Source: Ascaris suum (Eukaryota; Nematoda; Chromadorea; Rhabditida; Ascarididae). Taken from it: a stretch of 64,000 bases of DNA. This document shows positions 45,492-60,400 of this stretch, piece by piece. Location: NCBI GenBank assembly GCA_013433145.1, contig CM024181.1:6014001-6078000 (forward strand), written 5' to 3'. The stretch's first letter is position 1. Each line of letters starts with the position of its first letter. The notes under the pieces are model-generated. The model saw only the letters and a program-made list of their open reading frames with translations. It made no database searches and had not been told where the DNA came from. The position numbers and the translations under genes are program-made.

Positions 45492-48400
45492 ACATAACAT
45501 TTATATATAAGCTGAAATATGGACGAGTGCTCACGTAAAGATGTCTTCCGTTGAATGTGTTGGCTTTTGTTTAGGACTAATAGGCAACGGCCTAATGCGC
45601 TTTTGCTTAAATTTAACCCTGCAAAAGATCAGTGCATTTTTTTTCCAACGTTTCTACTAGTAACGAAAATGTGATGCATGCGATTATATTCAAAACATGA
45701 TTACTGGTGGAGAAAGAAGCTGGGAAATGAGCGGTAATTCGGCTGCTCGAAACTCAGTCGTTCATTCCCAAGTCCCACGCTTCTTTTCCTTGCTCAAGTT
45801 TTTTTTTTAAACGATGAACGGAAATAATTGCACCAGTGCTTCACTTACATCCTGAATAAACGCTGAAAGAGTTTGCTGTTTCTCGCTTCAAAATATCGGC
45901 ATATTGCAGTCGTTGTGTGACGTTAGAAGAATGCCGTAATATATCAGCACCGGTCACTTCTGAAAGCACTAAAAAGCAGATGCTAATCGTCGAGAATATG
46001 TGTCGCGTTGATTGTCCTTTTGGACAGGAAATTGGTTCGTCATTTTATTATATGTTTTTTTCAACATCCGGATTTATAAGCCCTTTTTTCTGATTTGGTT
46101 GTCGGGATTACGCTCACTTTAATTGGTTGCTGTAGTTGTGATATTATATCATATCGCATCACCTGGAATTATTTCAGCCGTAGTTTGACATCATCGAAAT
46201 TGTGTTGAGAGGACGCTGTTCGGCTTTCTTTCACGAATTCCGGAATCCCCTGTACCGATAGTATCCTCGGCCTTCTTCCTCCCATTCTCTGGCAATGTGG
46301 TCATGCCAGTGTTGAAAATGATGATGAATTTAGATCCACACAACTCGTCTCGATGCATTAAATGCGAAGGCTATTGTCCGGTGAAATGTAAAGGTGGGAC
46401 TATCGATTCATATGGGCGTATAAACGACTATCACTTCAAAAAGTGTAATGTCATCGAGGGATATCTCGAGATTGAGCTAAGGTGAATCACTCTCTTTGTT
46501 TCGAACAAAACTACTCTGCCAGTTTTTTTTTCTAGGGCTAATTACCCGGCCGTCTCCGTTTTGTTTTTGCCGGTAATTACCAGCTGTTCGTTTCCGTTTT
46601 CTTTCAGTATACCGGTAAAGGGTCATATTTTATTAGTTATTGAAGGTGTAAATTCACTCAAGCTTTGATGATGATCGGAAATTGTGCTCATTAAGAGTTT
46701 GCTTTGTTTTCTTCATTCTCTTTTGTTCTCTTATATATTAATGCAGTCGAGCGGCATTGTTATTCAGACATTCAGATAAATGTAGACTGAGAAACGTTCA
46801 GGCGATTGAGGCTGAAGTGATGCTGCCAGTTTGCTCGACGATTTTTGAAAAGTACTGATGCGTGTTGGTCTGCGAGGGATTTATCCCAGCTTCATAAACG
46901 GATGAAAAGATAATTCGCCGAATCGAATACATCAGCGTTGCAGTTTGAGCAAGCATAGCTGTCGCTTCATGAGTTAACATTGTGGTGAATGCTTTTGCTG
47001 TATTTGAGGACTGGTCTTGATTCGGCGGCTGTCGAGAAGGTTGGTGAAGCGTTGGGGAGCATCGAAGTGATCGAAGGTTATCTGCTAATCGACTTTAGTA
47101 TTTCATTTGTCTCTCTCAATATGTTTAAACGTCTTCGTCTAATCAAAGGAAATACATTATGGCGTGATCGGTTAGTTGTTTATTGATGGCCTCAATCAGG
47201 ATTCTTTTGCTGGACTATTCTTCAGAGTGGCGGGATGAATATGGCTTCGCTATAGGATCTCTAGAGCTTACAGAATCCATTTCATCACGGAGGAGGGGAA
47301 TACAGGCTCTGAATTTTGCTGAGAGCATTAATTGGAGAAGCAAAAGCACGAAGTTCAATTCATGCGGCTTCTGCATTTTTCCTTTCTGTATCTCTTTTTA
47401 AATCTACGGAGGAAGGTGATCGGGTAAAAGGGAAGAAATCAGGGAGTGCATTAAACTTTTAGACTCACATGCAAAAAGGCGGGGTTTTCTAGTAATTCTG
47501 TTTTATCTTAAATAGTTAGCTGTATGAAATATTTGTGCGTTCCCATCTTGATTGTCTTTTTTTTATGTGCAATACTTATTCAATTTATTTTATGCTAATT
47601 TCGAAGATGCACGCGACCGACCGGCAACGATCCAGATAAAGCATTGATTCTATGAGTAGCGACTTATTTGAATACGTGATCATTGACAGTACTGTACGAG
47701 TATATCGCCAACAAAAGAGCGGTCATCGTTGTTGTTGGTGCATGAATTATTAAATGTTATTGCAGCTATTTTATTTAACTTCATCAGATGTAAAGGGTGC
47801 TCCAGTAAATGATAATGTTGCTGTGAGAGGGCATTTGAAGGTACGCGCTGGCGATCTTCGAGAATCCGAATTTACGGCAGGTATTCGATATTGAAAGGCA
47901 ACCATTGAGTATCGGCAACGGAACAGTGTTATTCCAGAACAATCGTATGCTTTGTTACAATCGCATCAAGGCACTCATCGATCACATGGGACTCACTGAT
48001 GTTAAGGAAAATGATGTCTCCTATTACAGCAATGGTGACCGTGCTATATGTGAGTGGTTATCATATGTTCTTTTTTGAGAATGTCCGACATTGCTAATCG
48101 AATAGGTGAGGGGCTGGTTGCAATTAAAGGAGGGGGATGTAAGTATCCCTCTCCTCCTACTCCCCCCCCCCCCCCCGTTTATTGCCTTGGCTTAGAGTAA
48201 CCTCTGCGTCATAAAATCGTTGACTTATATCTCGCGTAGTTTCTTGGACAAGTTTGTGTAATAAAACCTCGTATACACTTCCAACGCTTTGAGCCAAATT
48301 AATTTAAGTGGAATTGAAAGTAGTGAAATCACCCAGCAATATTCTTGTCGGGGTATTTTTTAGTTTTGTTCTCGGAGGTTGTAGTCCCTCACCTTTCATC

Positions 48401-51400
48401 TTTCCAGTATATCAGTTGTCCGCATTTTGCAGAAAATGTTCAGTTAGACTGCTTGCAAGTAGTCATAGGATGAGGTCGCATTTGTTGTCTGGAGCATTTT
48501 TTGTATTCGCCCTTTCTCTAATAATATTTGATAGTCATTGACATTAGTATTGCACTGACTTGTCATTTTAAGACAAAGATCACATCAGTATGGTTGCAGA
48601 AATAAAGTCATTTGTGACTTCGGTACAATTAGGTAGGATGAGTTACTCGGAGAAGTGAAAGACCAAATATGAGAGAGATGAGAAGCTATTTGATTTGGTT
48701 TTTCCTTAGGAATTCTATCCGAAATCGATACGTTTTATATCAAGTCAACGGGTATCTTTGATAAACTTTTCCTCTCTGTTAAGGTAATGAGACGACATTC
48801 GAGGTGCGTACTGAAGATGTACACAGTTTTGGTTTTATGATTTCATGGGTTGCGTTCAACACCACCGATATGGATCATCGGAAATTCCTTGGATATCAGG
48901 TGGAGAATAGTTTTTGAGTGAATTTTCGAATTTCTACTGCTTTGTTTTTTAAAGTAGTTGATGGTTTTTGATACCGAAAGGTAACCGATCTGAGATGATT
49001 CGCTTTTCGTATCCTTTGAGTTTTTTTCTACTGCTCAACGGATCTTTTAACGAGGAAGCCGATGGATTTTTGCAGTCCTTTTATATTACTATGATTTTCT
49101 TTTTCTGGATAATATTTATCTTCTAAGTTATTCCTCATAAGTTGATCTATACTTGGGATGCAGGTTGATACATTTATGACTAAATGGTCGTCATTTGTGG
49201 AAAGATGTATTTATGTCCCGTATATTGTTTCACTCTGATTCATTCTGTTACACCCTTCCTCCACTCACCGCCCCTCTCTTTTGCTGCTTCCTCTTTGACT
49301 CTTCAGTGTCCAATAAACGACGAATAAGAGGCTCAGTTTTTGTTGGAAACGCTGAAATAGGGAATGCGCTACTCATTTTCGGCAGTAGAAATTCCATATA
49401 CGTTTTTTGGTTTTGTCGAATGAACTTGCTGAAGTATTGTTTCTGTTCAAAATATAACTACTAAACAAAGTTTTAACTCTTTTTAACTTAAAGGTATTCT
49501 ATAAGAAAGTGGATGGACCGGATCCGAACCTGACGATTGATGACGATCGGTCGGCATGCAGCGATTCCTGGCAGATGCATTTCGAGCCAGAAAAGGGCAA
49601 CGCTAAAGAAGGTCTCAATAGAGGAACAGGTCTTTTTGGCGTGGAGTCGAATACCTGGTTAGATCATTGGATTTTTTTATTTCTGACTTTCAAGCAAATC
49701 GTGCTCTGTCGACTAGCATGCACGTAAGAGTTTTCTTAGCGAAGAAACAGCCGGAGGTGCAGGGAAGTTTAAGATCAAAGTCTGGGTACCCGTTCCAAAG
49801 TACCAGTTCACTCTTTTTCATTCATGTTGATTCACTGAAACAAATGGTGTGTATCAGTATGAAGTAAATATTTTTTCAAACGCCTGTGATTGTTTGTGGT
49901 GCGCGTTCATATTTGCCGTTCGCCGTCGCTTACTGAATTGCATTTCGGGATGCAGTTTTGCAAGAATTCGCGACTAAAGTTTTGGAATTTCTTTTAAGTC
50001 ACTGTTTCTTATCACTACTGTCACTGTATACGTGATTAATTGCATGAATTAATAGTAGAATAACTAACCTAATTTTAAAAAATCACCAACTCATTGAAGC
50101 AAAGTCAGCGATGAAACGATTTAATCTGCACCCGAGGGTTTTAAATCTAGAATCGGTTCCTCAACAAAGTCTATTCAGGCGTAGATCGATATACTTTTGC
50201 AAACTGAGAGCAGTCTGCATTTCGCCCATACGGAAAAGATATTACACTGTATCGGCGTTTTATAATTTGAAGGCTTCAACTTATTTAATGTGAAGCTTCA
50301 TAATTAAAGGGTGCCCACTCGTGTTCACCCGTTCTGTTCTAAGAGCAGTTTTTATGTTTCCAGTGAGATCGCTGTGCTCATCAGAAGATTTCACCGTACT
50401 GTGCGTTCTCTCCATCTTTTCTCCTTCCTCCTCTCACCTCACTCCCTTCTCCACCCTCGCCCGTCCCAGCACTCACTGTACTTTAATTGGAAAAGGGCAC
50501 GATTAAGAGGATTCATTCAGGTATGCGTACTATGTACAAACGAAGCTGATCAACCATCCAGGTGCAAGGAATGCGATATCAAAGATTCACTTTGTGAAGA
50601 CTCTTTTCTCTCCTCCAGACCCTCCGAAGGATGTTCGAGGCAGGTCGACGAAAGCCGATCAAATGGAGTAATTATTTACCACCTACGTTTCTTTATAATT
50701 TTCATCATTCGCTAGTATTTATGGATGATAGTTAACCAGTATTGCAAGTGGCAGGAGGAAGGCTGAAGGCCATCTATGCGGGAGTGTGCTTAAACATAGC
50801 TATGTCGTATTTTCTGGAGTTTAGGCCCTCACTGTGAATGTATTCAGCTTAATCGTTTATCTCTAAATACATTAAAATCTATTACACTTTCGAAACATCT
50901 TCAGAGTGATATGTTGGTTATGTTATTTACAAATCAAACTGAAGTGATAACGGATGGCACTGAAGAACGATATCATTATGGTTAGCGCTTGGGCAGATAT
51001 TGCCGGCCTTTGGACCTTCCCGGGGATGGGCAAAAATTTGCAGTTTCTAGCGGAGATTTTGGGATAAAATTGATTACTTTTTTGGGATTTTTTATTTGAA
51101 GAGGCTTTAAAACTAAAGATGAAATCACCACTGCTTTAAGCTTGGAGTGGGATCCACCAGTACGGCCAAATGGAGACATAACACATTATATGGTTAAATG
51201 GCAACCGTTCCTTGGAGATTCGTCGGCCGTTGCCGGACATGTCTGTGACGATAAAGCAGGTATCCGCTCTATTTACCTCTTTATGAAATATCATCAAAAA
51301 CATACCTGCATTCGCATTTTTTGCTCGAAATTTCGATGCTTTTGGTTGTCGGAGTTTGACTGTAATCGAAGTTGAAATGTTGACGCATTTCAACTGTGTG

Positions 51401-54400
51401 AAATGAAGCAAAAACGAGAAGCGGTTGTCGCTTAGGCATCTTCATTCGATCAGTCGATGTTATGCAGGCGGAAGTATTTTTTTTATGTTTAACGCATATG
51501 AAATTAGGGATAAACAGCGTTATATTTATGTAATCTTTGTTATCGAAGTGGGAGCGCAAGGACAGTTTATTATTAAACTATGCTTGCTGATATGGAAGGC
51601 ATAATCTGGGAGAGCAGAAGAAGAAGTGATAGATGAGCGCCGTCACCTATACGGTGAAAAGTCGGTGATATTTCGAATCTTGTCGCTGTCTATTTTTGCT
51701 TATAAAATCTAAAATCTAAGCAATAAACATATAATGTAGGTATGTTAAATAAAAGGTTCTAACGAAGTGGTTGGTTGTTGTGTCTATGTAGTGGCATCTC
51801 TAATTCAGAGTGTGAAGGTATACGATTGATGTAATAGTTATCTTCGAAAGGTTGTGCCAGCTGTCTTTTGCTAACATGTGAAGAAACAATCACTTAAATT
51901 TTCTTCTAAATAAGTGTCGCTTTGATGTGTAATGTTTTCCTGAAACAAGGAAAATGTTCATTATAGGTGCGGGACGGCGACATTTCAAAGACCCACAAAG
52001 GGTTACAGTTGCGGTTCCGAGCGCCACGGAACAGCCGGTTTGCTCGAAGCAACCCGGATGTTGCGATTGTAATTCGCTGAAGGTGCTTTTATTGCTGTTA
52101 TTGACTCTTTTAGTTGACATATTATGGTTGAGAAATATATGAATCATAGTTTTGATGGAATGGGCAACTTTCTGAAGGAATAGAGTTTGTTGCTGCTGAA
52201 GGATTGAGATGGGAGTGATGAAACGCTCTGACGACTTTATTAAAGAATGTGGTTGAGTGATTAAATTATATTCGACATTAATCATCTTCAATCACCTCCT
52301 TAAGCACATTACATCGCCGGTTCTATTACCCAATTCTTTGGTCATTTTTGAAGGCTAAATGAGGTTTAATGGATTTCTTTTGTTGTTGAGCGTTTTTGTT
52401 CAGCTTTACGAAAAGTTTCTCGGTCATTGTCTGAATTATTTTATTATGCAAAATTGAGATGAGTGGTGTACTGCGTGCATCGGCGGTGATCCGATAATGT
52501 GCTCAGAAGCACTATTTAACTTTTCATCACGTTGCTGTTTATACCAGAGTGACGCATAGGTGAGATATAATGCGCCTATTTTATAGTTTATTGTTGTCTT
52601 TTAAAGAGAACTGGAAGTGTGGATATATCGGCGGAAGAAATGGAGAAGAATGGTGAAGCCGCATTCGAGAACGCCGTTCAGAACCTTGTGTTTGTTCAGC
52701 AGTGAGTCGTTTTACTTTTGTTTTGTTTTTTGTTTTTTTGTGGAGTCTCTATGTTTCTGCAGCATATTACTTCGAACAGAATCCACAATATTATTAATTA
52801 CTCAAGGATTTAGAAGAAAGTCTTATCTATAAGGGAGATTTTTATCCTCTCGAAATACTTGCAACCTGCGGTAAAACTTTCTTCGCTCTCCCTCATGAAT
52901 ATTGCATATTTTTATTTAAAGAGAAAGTCGATTGGTTCTTGAAATAATACTCTCCAGCGCGATGTTGCTTATTAGTTTCCTCTGGTATTTTATTGCTTAA
53001 GTTCTGGCTTGGCTAGATTTGCACCCCTAGTAGTTGCTTTTATCATCATTTTTTTTTTTTGTTCGTCGGCTTGTGTTTTTTATGACACATTATTTGATAT
53101 TGTGTGTTGGAGGGATAGGTGAGAGGAAAGGGCAGGAAGAAGGGATGATATGCAGTATGCTTATAAAATTCATCCTTGAAACTTATTTAAAAAGAGCGAC
53201 AAAATAAAAGCTAAAAAAGCATTTTCGGTTCGACAACCGGGTTTCTTATTAATATGTGGTCTTTCAGCGTAGTACTTCTAATAGTGTGTTTGAATAAACG
53301 TTTGTTTTTTCTGAAGTTTTTTCGCTTTTAGCAAGAAATGCTCTAAAGAAAATATTTCAATATTGAGGGGGGGGGGGGGTAAAGAGTGTTTCGCTTACTC
53401 TAATATCAATTTTTTCAATGTTCATTTATTAGCTGTTTCATATGTGGTTTTCTAATGACCGACTGTATGAGAGAGAAAATCCGAACGCTTTTCTTGCGTT
53501 CCTTTTGCTTCCATCTTCCATGATTTAAGAGTATGGGTCGCCATCTTTTTCCATTTAAAATGTGCTAGGCACGCTTCTGTGGAACAAACTTTACTATGTT
53601 CATGGGGGGGGGGGGGGGAGGGGAGAGGGGGAACTTCGAATTTAAAGTTGGCAAATTTCCAGAGGTCCTATTTGTTTCGCAGCATTTTTTTGAGCATCGA
53701 TATTACTGTGAATGGTCGTTGGTTATCGTATTTGTTGTCCAATTTGCGCGCAGTCTTTAAGCAGTATGGACGCATATTGACTTTAGAAAACATGATAGAA
53801 CATCTAATTTCCAGCTTCGTGCATCCTCTATCATAAAACATCTATGATAGAGGATGCACGAAGCTGGAAATTTCACAAATTTACGTCATTTTTTACTTGA
53901 AAATATCTTTACTTTGTGTTTATTTATGTTCATATCGTTTCGATACCCCGCTAGCTATGTGCTTTTTGGCTACGAATTTGAATGGAAAGTTGCGCTAGAA
54001 AGGTACTTTATTCAGTTGCTTTTCTCTAAAGCTTTTGAGAGCTTTTTTTTGGACGCGGCCACTAACATTTCCAATTTTATTTGCTGCTTTACTGAGCGAT
54101 CCCTGTACTTGTGGCTGGCTTCCGTCGCTCCTCAGTTGGGTTGGAGAGGGGATGGGACTAAGGGGGACGCTATTACATATGTGCTGTGATTGATTACGCA
54201 CCGTTGTGGATGTTTCTTATGTTTGATTCATTCTCATTTTGCTTCGATTTTATGCGTTCAGCGAGGAAGGCATTTCTGACATTCTCTTTAATCTTTTGGA
54301 GCTTCATCACTTTTCTTTGTATTGGTCAGTCGTATGATTGGGGCAATTATGCCGACTGGTTGCAACATTTGCATTCTCGTGTTTGTTCAGAATTTTGTCT

Positions 54401-57400
54401 CGTTCGATTCTTTCTTATTTCGATGGGAAGAAGGGATTATCTCAGCCACTGAATGGGAATTCCTCTTTGCGGCGGTAAACCTCCATAAGCTCTCTGAATG
54501 AGCTACGAATGAAATCTCTTTGTTAACCCGTCAATTTCAAGGAGAAATGCAATGTAATATTATTGTAATGGGGGCCATCTCTAAATCGATGGCGGAAATC
54601 GTCGAGGAGGGGAACAAAAGTCTGATCGGGAATGGGGGAAGCGCCGATGTGTTGTCTGAACAGGCTCGCTGGCAATATCATAGTTCCAAGAGCGGGAGGG
54701 GAGTAGGCTGTCGGTGACATGTTGCGAAGGGAGAGCAATTCGGACCTATTTTTCTTTGATCTTCGTACGGTGCTTCCACCGATCTCGTAGAAAAAATATG
54801 CCTCGTTGATGGAAGGGGACAAATCAAGAGCAGTCGGGATTTGAGTGTTGAAATGAGAAGAGGTGGCTCTCTTGCAGGCGAATAATTTCGTTGTTTGCAG
54901 TCAGTTTAGAGGTGGTTTACTGTGATGGTCACTGATGTGAAAAACAGCTGCTCACTTTGGGATTATTGTTTACCGATCATTCATTACCGAATATCCTGAA
55001 CTTTTTGTGCCTTAGACCTATCGCTTGGTTGTTGTTATCCAGTTCTTATTTTATTACTTGAGAATTGAGTACGTTTAGTTAATCAGTTTTATAGATTAAA
55101 AGGCGCAGTGATTTACCAGTTATCTTTTTTTTGCGAGTGCGAGGAGCAAGTTGGAGAGGGCTGGCCGTCCAGAAGGCGTTTGAGTTGTTGATATGGATGA
55201 AAGTCGCCAGCCCGATTTTAGGGCTTTCGTTATTGAGTTTGTGGGATATTTACTGGTGAGGCTGAAGGAGGCGAGACTCTTGTGTCCTTTGCCTTAATTT
55301 ATGGGATAAGGGCCGATTGTTGTAAAAGATATAGAGCGTTCTTTATGATCAGTTAATGGTTGACATCAGTTGTTCGGTGGCAAATAAGAACGCACGTTAC
55401 TGTGGGCGTGCACGGAAAAGGATCGGCGTAGAACCTGCTGGTGCTAGCAATGCGAATGGCAAACAAGAGATCGACGGCAGCAAAGGGAGTCCTTTAGTGG
55501 ATTCGAATCATGTTGTCGTTGAGTTGGCCAACGCTGGTGGTCTCAGAACATTGCGACGTTTACGCAGACATCCTCAACGTCGACGTACAGCGCACTGGCA
55601 ACAAAAGTAAAGCACAGCCACCTAGTTGAAGTTTTGTGATGTGTTTTGCCTTTTGTTTGATAGGTGTTTGAGTTGCGCCAATTTCAAAGCCGACGATAAT
55701 AAGGGGCAGTCGTCTTGGGATTATTCGAACCGCAAATACTATCGATGATTTTGGATGGCAATTCAATTTTATTTATTTCCGATTAAGGCGATATATCCCT
55801 TCCGCACATTGTGCATTTATTGTGTCAGTCAAACTATGCTTGAAATATTGCATGATTTGAGGCGCAATTACGTTGATGACGGCTTAAGTCAGTGCTCACT
55901 GCCTCGTGTTCATTAATCCTGATATTAAGAAGCATGAAATTCGCGTTAAGATTGCTACAATATTTCGCTGTCCTATTATTCTATCTCTTCGTCTCTTTGC
56001 ACAGCGATATGACGTTGTGCATGATGGCAAATCGGAAAAGTGTTGCATTTTTACCACATTAAACGGAAGGGGAAAGGAGGGGGCCCGAACCTCAATGGGT
56101 GGTTCATTTTTTCATAGTCTAGTTTCGAAAAGAAGAGGGAGAGAGTGATTGCATTGAAGTCGCATATTTTAATATTCGGGAACTAGTCTCACGCCATACT
56201 CATCCGTGGCAAAGATCGCACTTAGTCTGGAACATTAGTGAAAGTCTTTTTCCGTCTCTGTGCACAATTTTTGGAGGATACGTTTGCTTCTCATAAATGA
56301 AATAAGTTCGATGACGGAATGTGGCAATGCGAGGTGCACATACCTATTTGTGTTGTAACACGATCGGTTGCATAAAAATGAAGCGATATGGGTGTTATTG
56401 AATCGTTTCCTGAAGACGTTTCTCATTTTTAATAGGACATCTTGCATATATTTAAATGTTGCTAGCCATTTTTTCTCGGTTTTTAATCCAATTATTTCAA
56501 CAGTAGTCCACTTATTTTTTGCATATCGATTAAGCGGGTTTTTTTGATCGCATTGATATTATATAGTAGATTCGAATAGCATGTGTTTGTTGAGGTTATA
56601 TGGGGTGGTGAATTAGTGCTATTGTGGAAGATACTATTTTTTGAATTATATTCTCATAATTGTTATAGATCTATAATGATCCCCAAAATATTTGAACGAT
56701 TTCGTAAGTCATTTTTGACTGGTCTTATTTAGTTTTGGCGGATGTGTGGTGGCTGGCAGTGCAATTCAAAACGTAGTCATGTTAGCGTTTCCTGAATAGG
56801 ATGGGATGGTCTTTGATGGGTAGCAAAGTGGCGGAAGAAGTCTTTGTGCTTAATTGGGAAATGAGAAATTTTTTGAATACAAAAGAAGTTTTTCGAACGG
56901 ATAGGAAGCTGCACCAACAGAGGTGAACTTTATTTATTTAGTCAGTGAATGATGGATGCAACTTTTGAGGCAAATATGCCCTGAATGGAAGAATTAACGC
57001 TCAGGCCTAAGGGGAGGAGAGAATAAGGGGAGTATTAACTCACGAACCGTATCCGTCTATATACCACTTGTTAAGGAATATCTTATTATGATTGCAAGCA
57101 ACAAGTTGATTATTTGTGCATCTTAATCGAAGGCGTGAGCAGCTCGAAGCTCTTTCATATTGTTCATCGCGTTTGGACTATCGTTTTGGTTGTTTTATAG
57201 CACTATCAAAATGATTTAATTTGCAATAGCACATTTATGTTTTTTGATTACCTTCTGAGGTATGTGGATCGTGATGCATGTATCTTCGATGTGGCGTTGA
57301 GAGGATCACCAGCTAAGGCGCTAATCAGCAAGCTGATTGCCATGGTATCAAGTCGGATGAGGACAAATTGATGAATTTGCTAATCTATGCTTTGATTATC

Positions 57401-60400
57401 GACGATTCTCTTGCGACTAGTATTCCCGTTTCGGATCATCTAAAAGTTTTCGAGAGCTGTCGAAATTGAACATAACTCCAAAGATTTTCGGGGCAAATTT
57501 TTTTTCGGTGTTCTAAGCCTTGTACTGTTATTGTAGTAGGTTTTTATGAGTACGTCTTCCTTATTAACTGCATAAGGGGAAGAAGTAACTGCTAATCTCT
57601 GGCAAGATGTTGCACATAAGGAGTTGGTTCCTTATAATTTTTTTCTTCTAATATTCAAATACTCATAATTATGCAAGTTTGACAGTTGCGCCTCCTACTT
57701 GTTGATCTCTAGAATTAGAGAGTAAAGCTTTCTAATTCCGAGGCTCTGTATGGAGACAGGTGGTTCTTTATAACGTTTTATCCAGTATTATAAGTTGTTT
57801 CCGGCTGAAGCAATAACCTTATACAGTAGGTGATGTTTGTAAAAATCGTATAATAGGTGAATAAAAACAGCTGTGATAGTCACTATAGAATTGTGCGGCG
57901 GCCGATCCCAATGAAATTTAACCAGTCAGAGAAGTGAGCAACATCTTAGAACTCGTTGTCTTTGATTTATCCATCCGCCTTTATCTGACCCAAGGGATCC
58001 CCTCTCCCTCATTAATTACTACCTAAAATTGATAAGTAAGTGTTGATCCCTTCCGTTACGCCATATCTGGAACAATGGTTCCTCGGAAATTTTTTTGCCC
58101 TTTCTTCATTCATTTATTCTCAAATGCATGAGCCTTGTATGCCATCCGCAGATGTTACTCGTTTGTCATCCACTAATTTCCAATTTAGATCTAGGGTATC
58201 CCCAGAGTTATTGCAGTCACTGCAGCCATTGCGCAACAGCTCAGCAATACGATTGGAGTATTCCCACTTTCGCATCGTTTATTATTAGCTAGGTTAGCTG
58301 CTGACAGTTTGCCCTATGCTAATTTAAAAAGTGATTTCGATTAATGTTAAATTGTAAAGGTCTTTTAAATATTAACTGTCTAAGAACCGACCTTTTTTTT
58401 GAGAACTCATTTTCCACTAGCTCAATCGCCACAATTAAATTTCCGTTTGACGCCGACATCAGGCTCGAATTTATTTCCGCCTATCCAGGTGCACTGCCGT
58501 TGATCAGTTCTTCGAGAATCACCGTTATTTGTGGGAAATTGCTTGTTATTGAAGATTGAGAGGATTTGTTTAAATTGGGGCAAGTATTTCATTGGTGATC
58601 CTTAAAAAGTGAAGCAGATATGACCACTCATAAAAAATCACTAATTTATTGTGCTTTTATTTGGGATTGCTCTAAGATGAAATATTTTTGTGGGTCGGTT
58701 CTCAGAATTCTTTCAGAAGCTAGCATCTGGTTATTATGGCTGTCTGCAGATTTGGCCTCATTCGCTTCTTTTTCAATCTTCATTAGTCCGTTCTTTTGCT
58801 TCACTTTCATATTCGGCTGTATACAGTAGTTTGACGTCAGGCATCGACTATAGAAGACATCAGACATCAAATATGGTCGTGCAGTTTTCGGTTGATTACA
58901 TTTGTCAAGAAGTAATTGAGTTACCATCACAAAACTACTGTGCCATCTTGATTTTGCTTAGGACCTAATATGTATTGAATATTGAAGGGAAGGTTGTAAG
59001 GAACCATCGGTTCATGTATGACAGTTGCGGAGCTATGGAGGTCTTATTGAGGATGTAGCATTTTGTGAAGTGCTCGGAGTTACTTTTTAACCTTATGCAG
59101 TAAGTATGTTACGAATTGACTATGCTGATGAAGATAATTTAGAGTAATGAGTAGGTTGAAGGCAAATAGAAGAATAATGAAATAGTTCAAGGAAGGAAGC
59201 GTGCAATAGTTAATGAATTTCATACGTAATGACGCAGCTTTCTTAGTGGTGTAGCCAACGAGCCTGATTAGTGCTGACATTCTGGGCCTTTTACTTCAAG
59301 AGACCTTGTTTTATTTGAGAGGAAAGGGAAGGGGCACGCTAAATGCAACAGCGGGTTGACAAGCTGAGGTTACTATCACCCGAGCAAAAAAATGAAGTGC
59401 GTACACTTTGTGATTTGTATTTGAGGTGTTTCTGGTTTAGTGATATGCGGCTAATCGAGTGGTAAGATCGTAGAAACTAAAATACTGCCCCATCCATCCT
59501 TCTGCTTCTGTGATTATGGCTAACGGTTCGAAGCGTTATTTTGTTGAAGTGGTCGATCGTTGAACGAGTCTGCGCACCTCGGTTGTTGTATGCAGCAATG
59601 GCAGTGAGCTTATAAAGAAGCATCGATTTAATTTCCTGTAATGCGTTTATTAATACTACTGGTATGTTGCGAAGAGCAGCTTTTCGCTTATGCCAATCGA
59701 GCGGCTAGAAAAAAGACAGCTTAAAGGGAATCTAGCGTTTTACGGAGGGGGTCTGCGGCTGGAGGTAGATTAGTTAGCACTGCATTGCCATTTTTTGATA
59801 TTGTTATTTGCGTTATTGCACATTGCAGTTCGACGCATTGCATGTGATCACATGAGAAATTGCGACAGTGATATGCATATCGTGGTTGATATTCTCCATC
59901 AAACACGTACATTCCGCGTTTATTGTGTTCAGTTCATTGCATCACCTGCACTTGCATTCCTGGTTTATTAGAGGTAGTGCTTGATTGCTGAATCGGTTAA
60001 GGGCATCAGGTGGGTGATTTAATGACTGCCAGTTTGCACCTCACGTGATTAGAATACGATCACGGTTCGCTTCAGGCATATTCTAAACGTTGCAGAATTC
60101 GTAGGGCCATCTCTAGAAAGCTTCGCTATCGGGGAAAAAATATACGATGTTATATTCTATAGGTAACGGTGGTACGAAAGGGATACCTGGGTGTATTCAC
60201 TCCACCCTCTCCGCTCGCACAGCTGTCGAAGTTCGCTGAAGAAGATGTATGCTCTGTACACTTGCATGATGTTTATAAGTTCGTTTCGTTTGTTGGCATC
60301 ATCTTGTTTTATCGGTTGTAGTTGCCACGTTTGGAATACAGGATGCTTGCAATGCAGACATCTGGACAGATACGCATGAATAATTCACCTCATAATAAGC

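Larger units (their letters stand above)
52702..55369 (+). other. receptor intron 17, 2.7 kb, with G tracts and a perfect hairpin
   Basis: No supported exon inside. Contains G13 (53367-53379), G15 (53604-53618) and the inverted repeat at 53806-53872. An open frame of 111 codons starting in the hairpin's right arm (53854) is T-rich, matches nothing I know and has no splice logic. Confidence 0.6.

Noticed and set aside
53854..54189. 111-codon frame in receptor intron 17
   Set aside because: T-rich, starts inside the hairpin arm, matches no family and cannot be joined to the receptor in phase.
58646..58968. Overlapping open frames on both strands in receptor intron 18
   Set aside because: Both strands are open through low stop density; no motif or splice logic on either.
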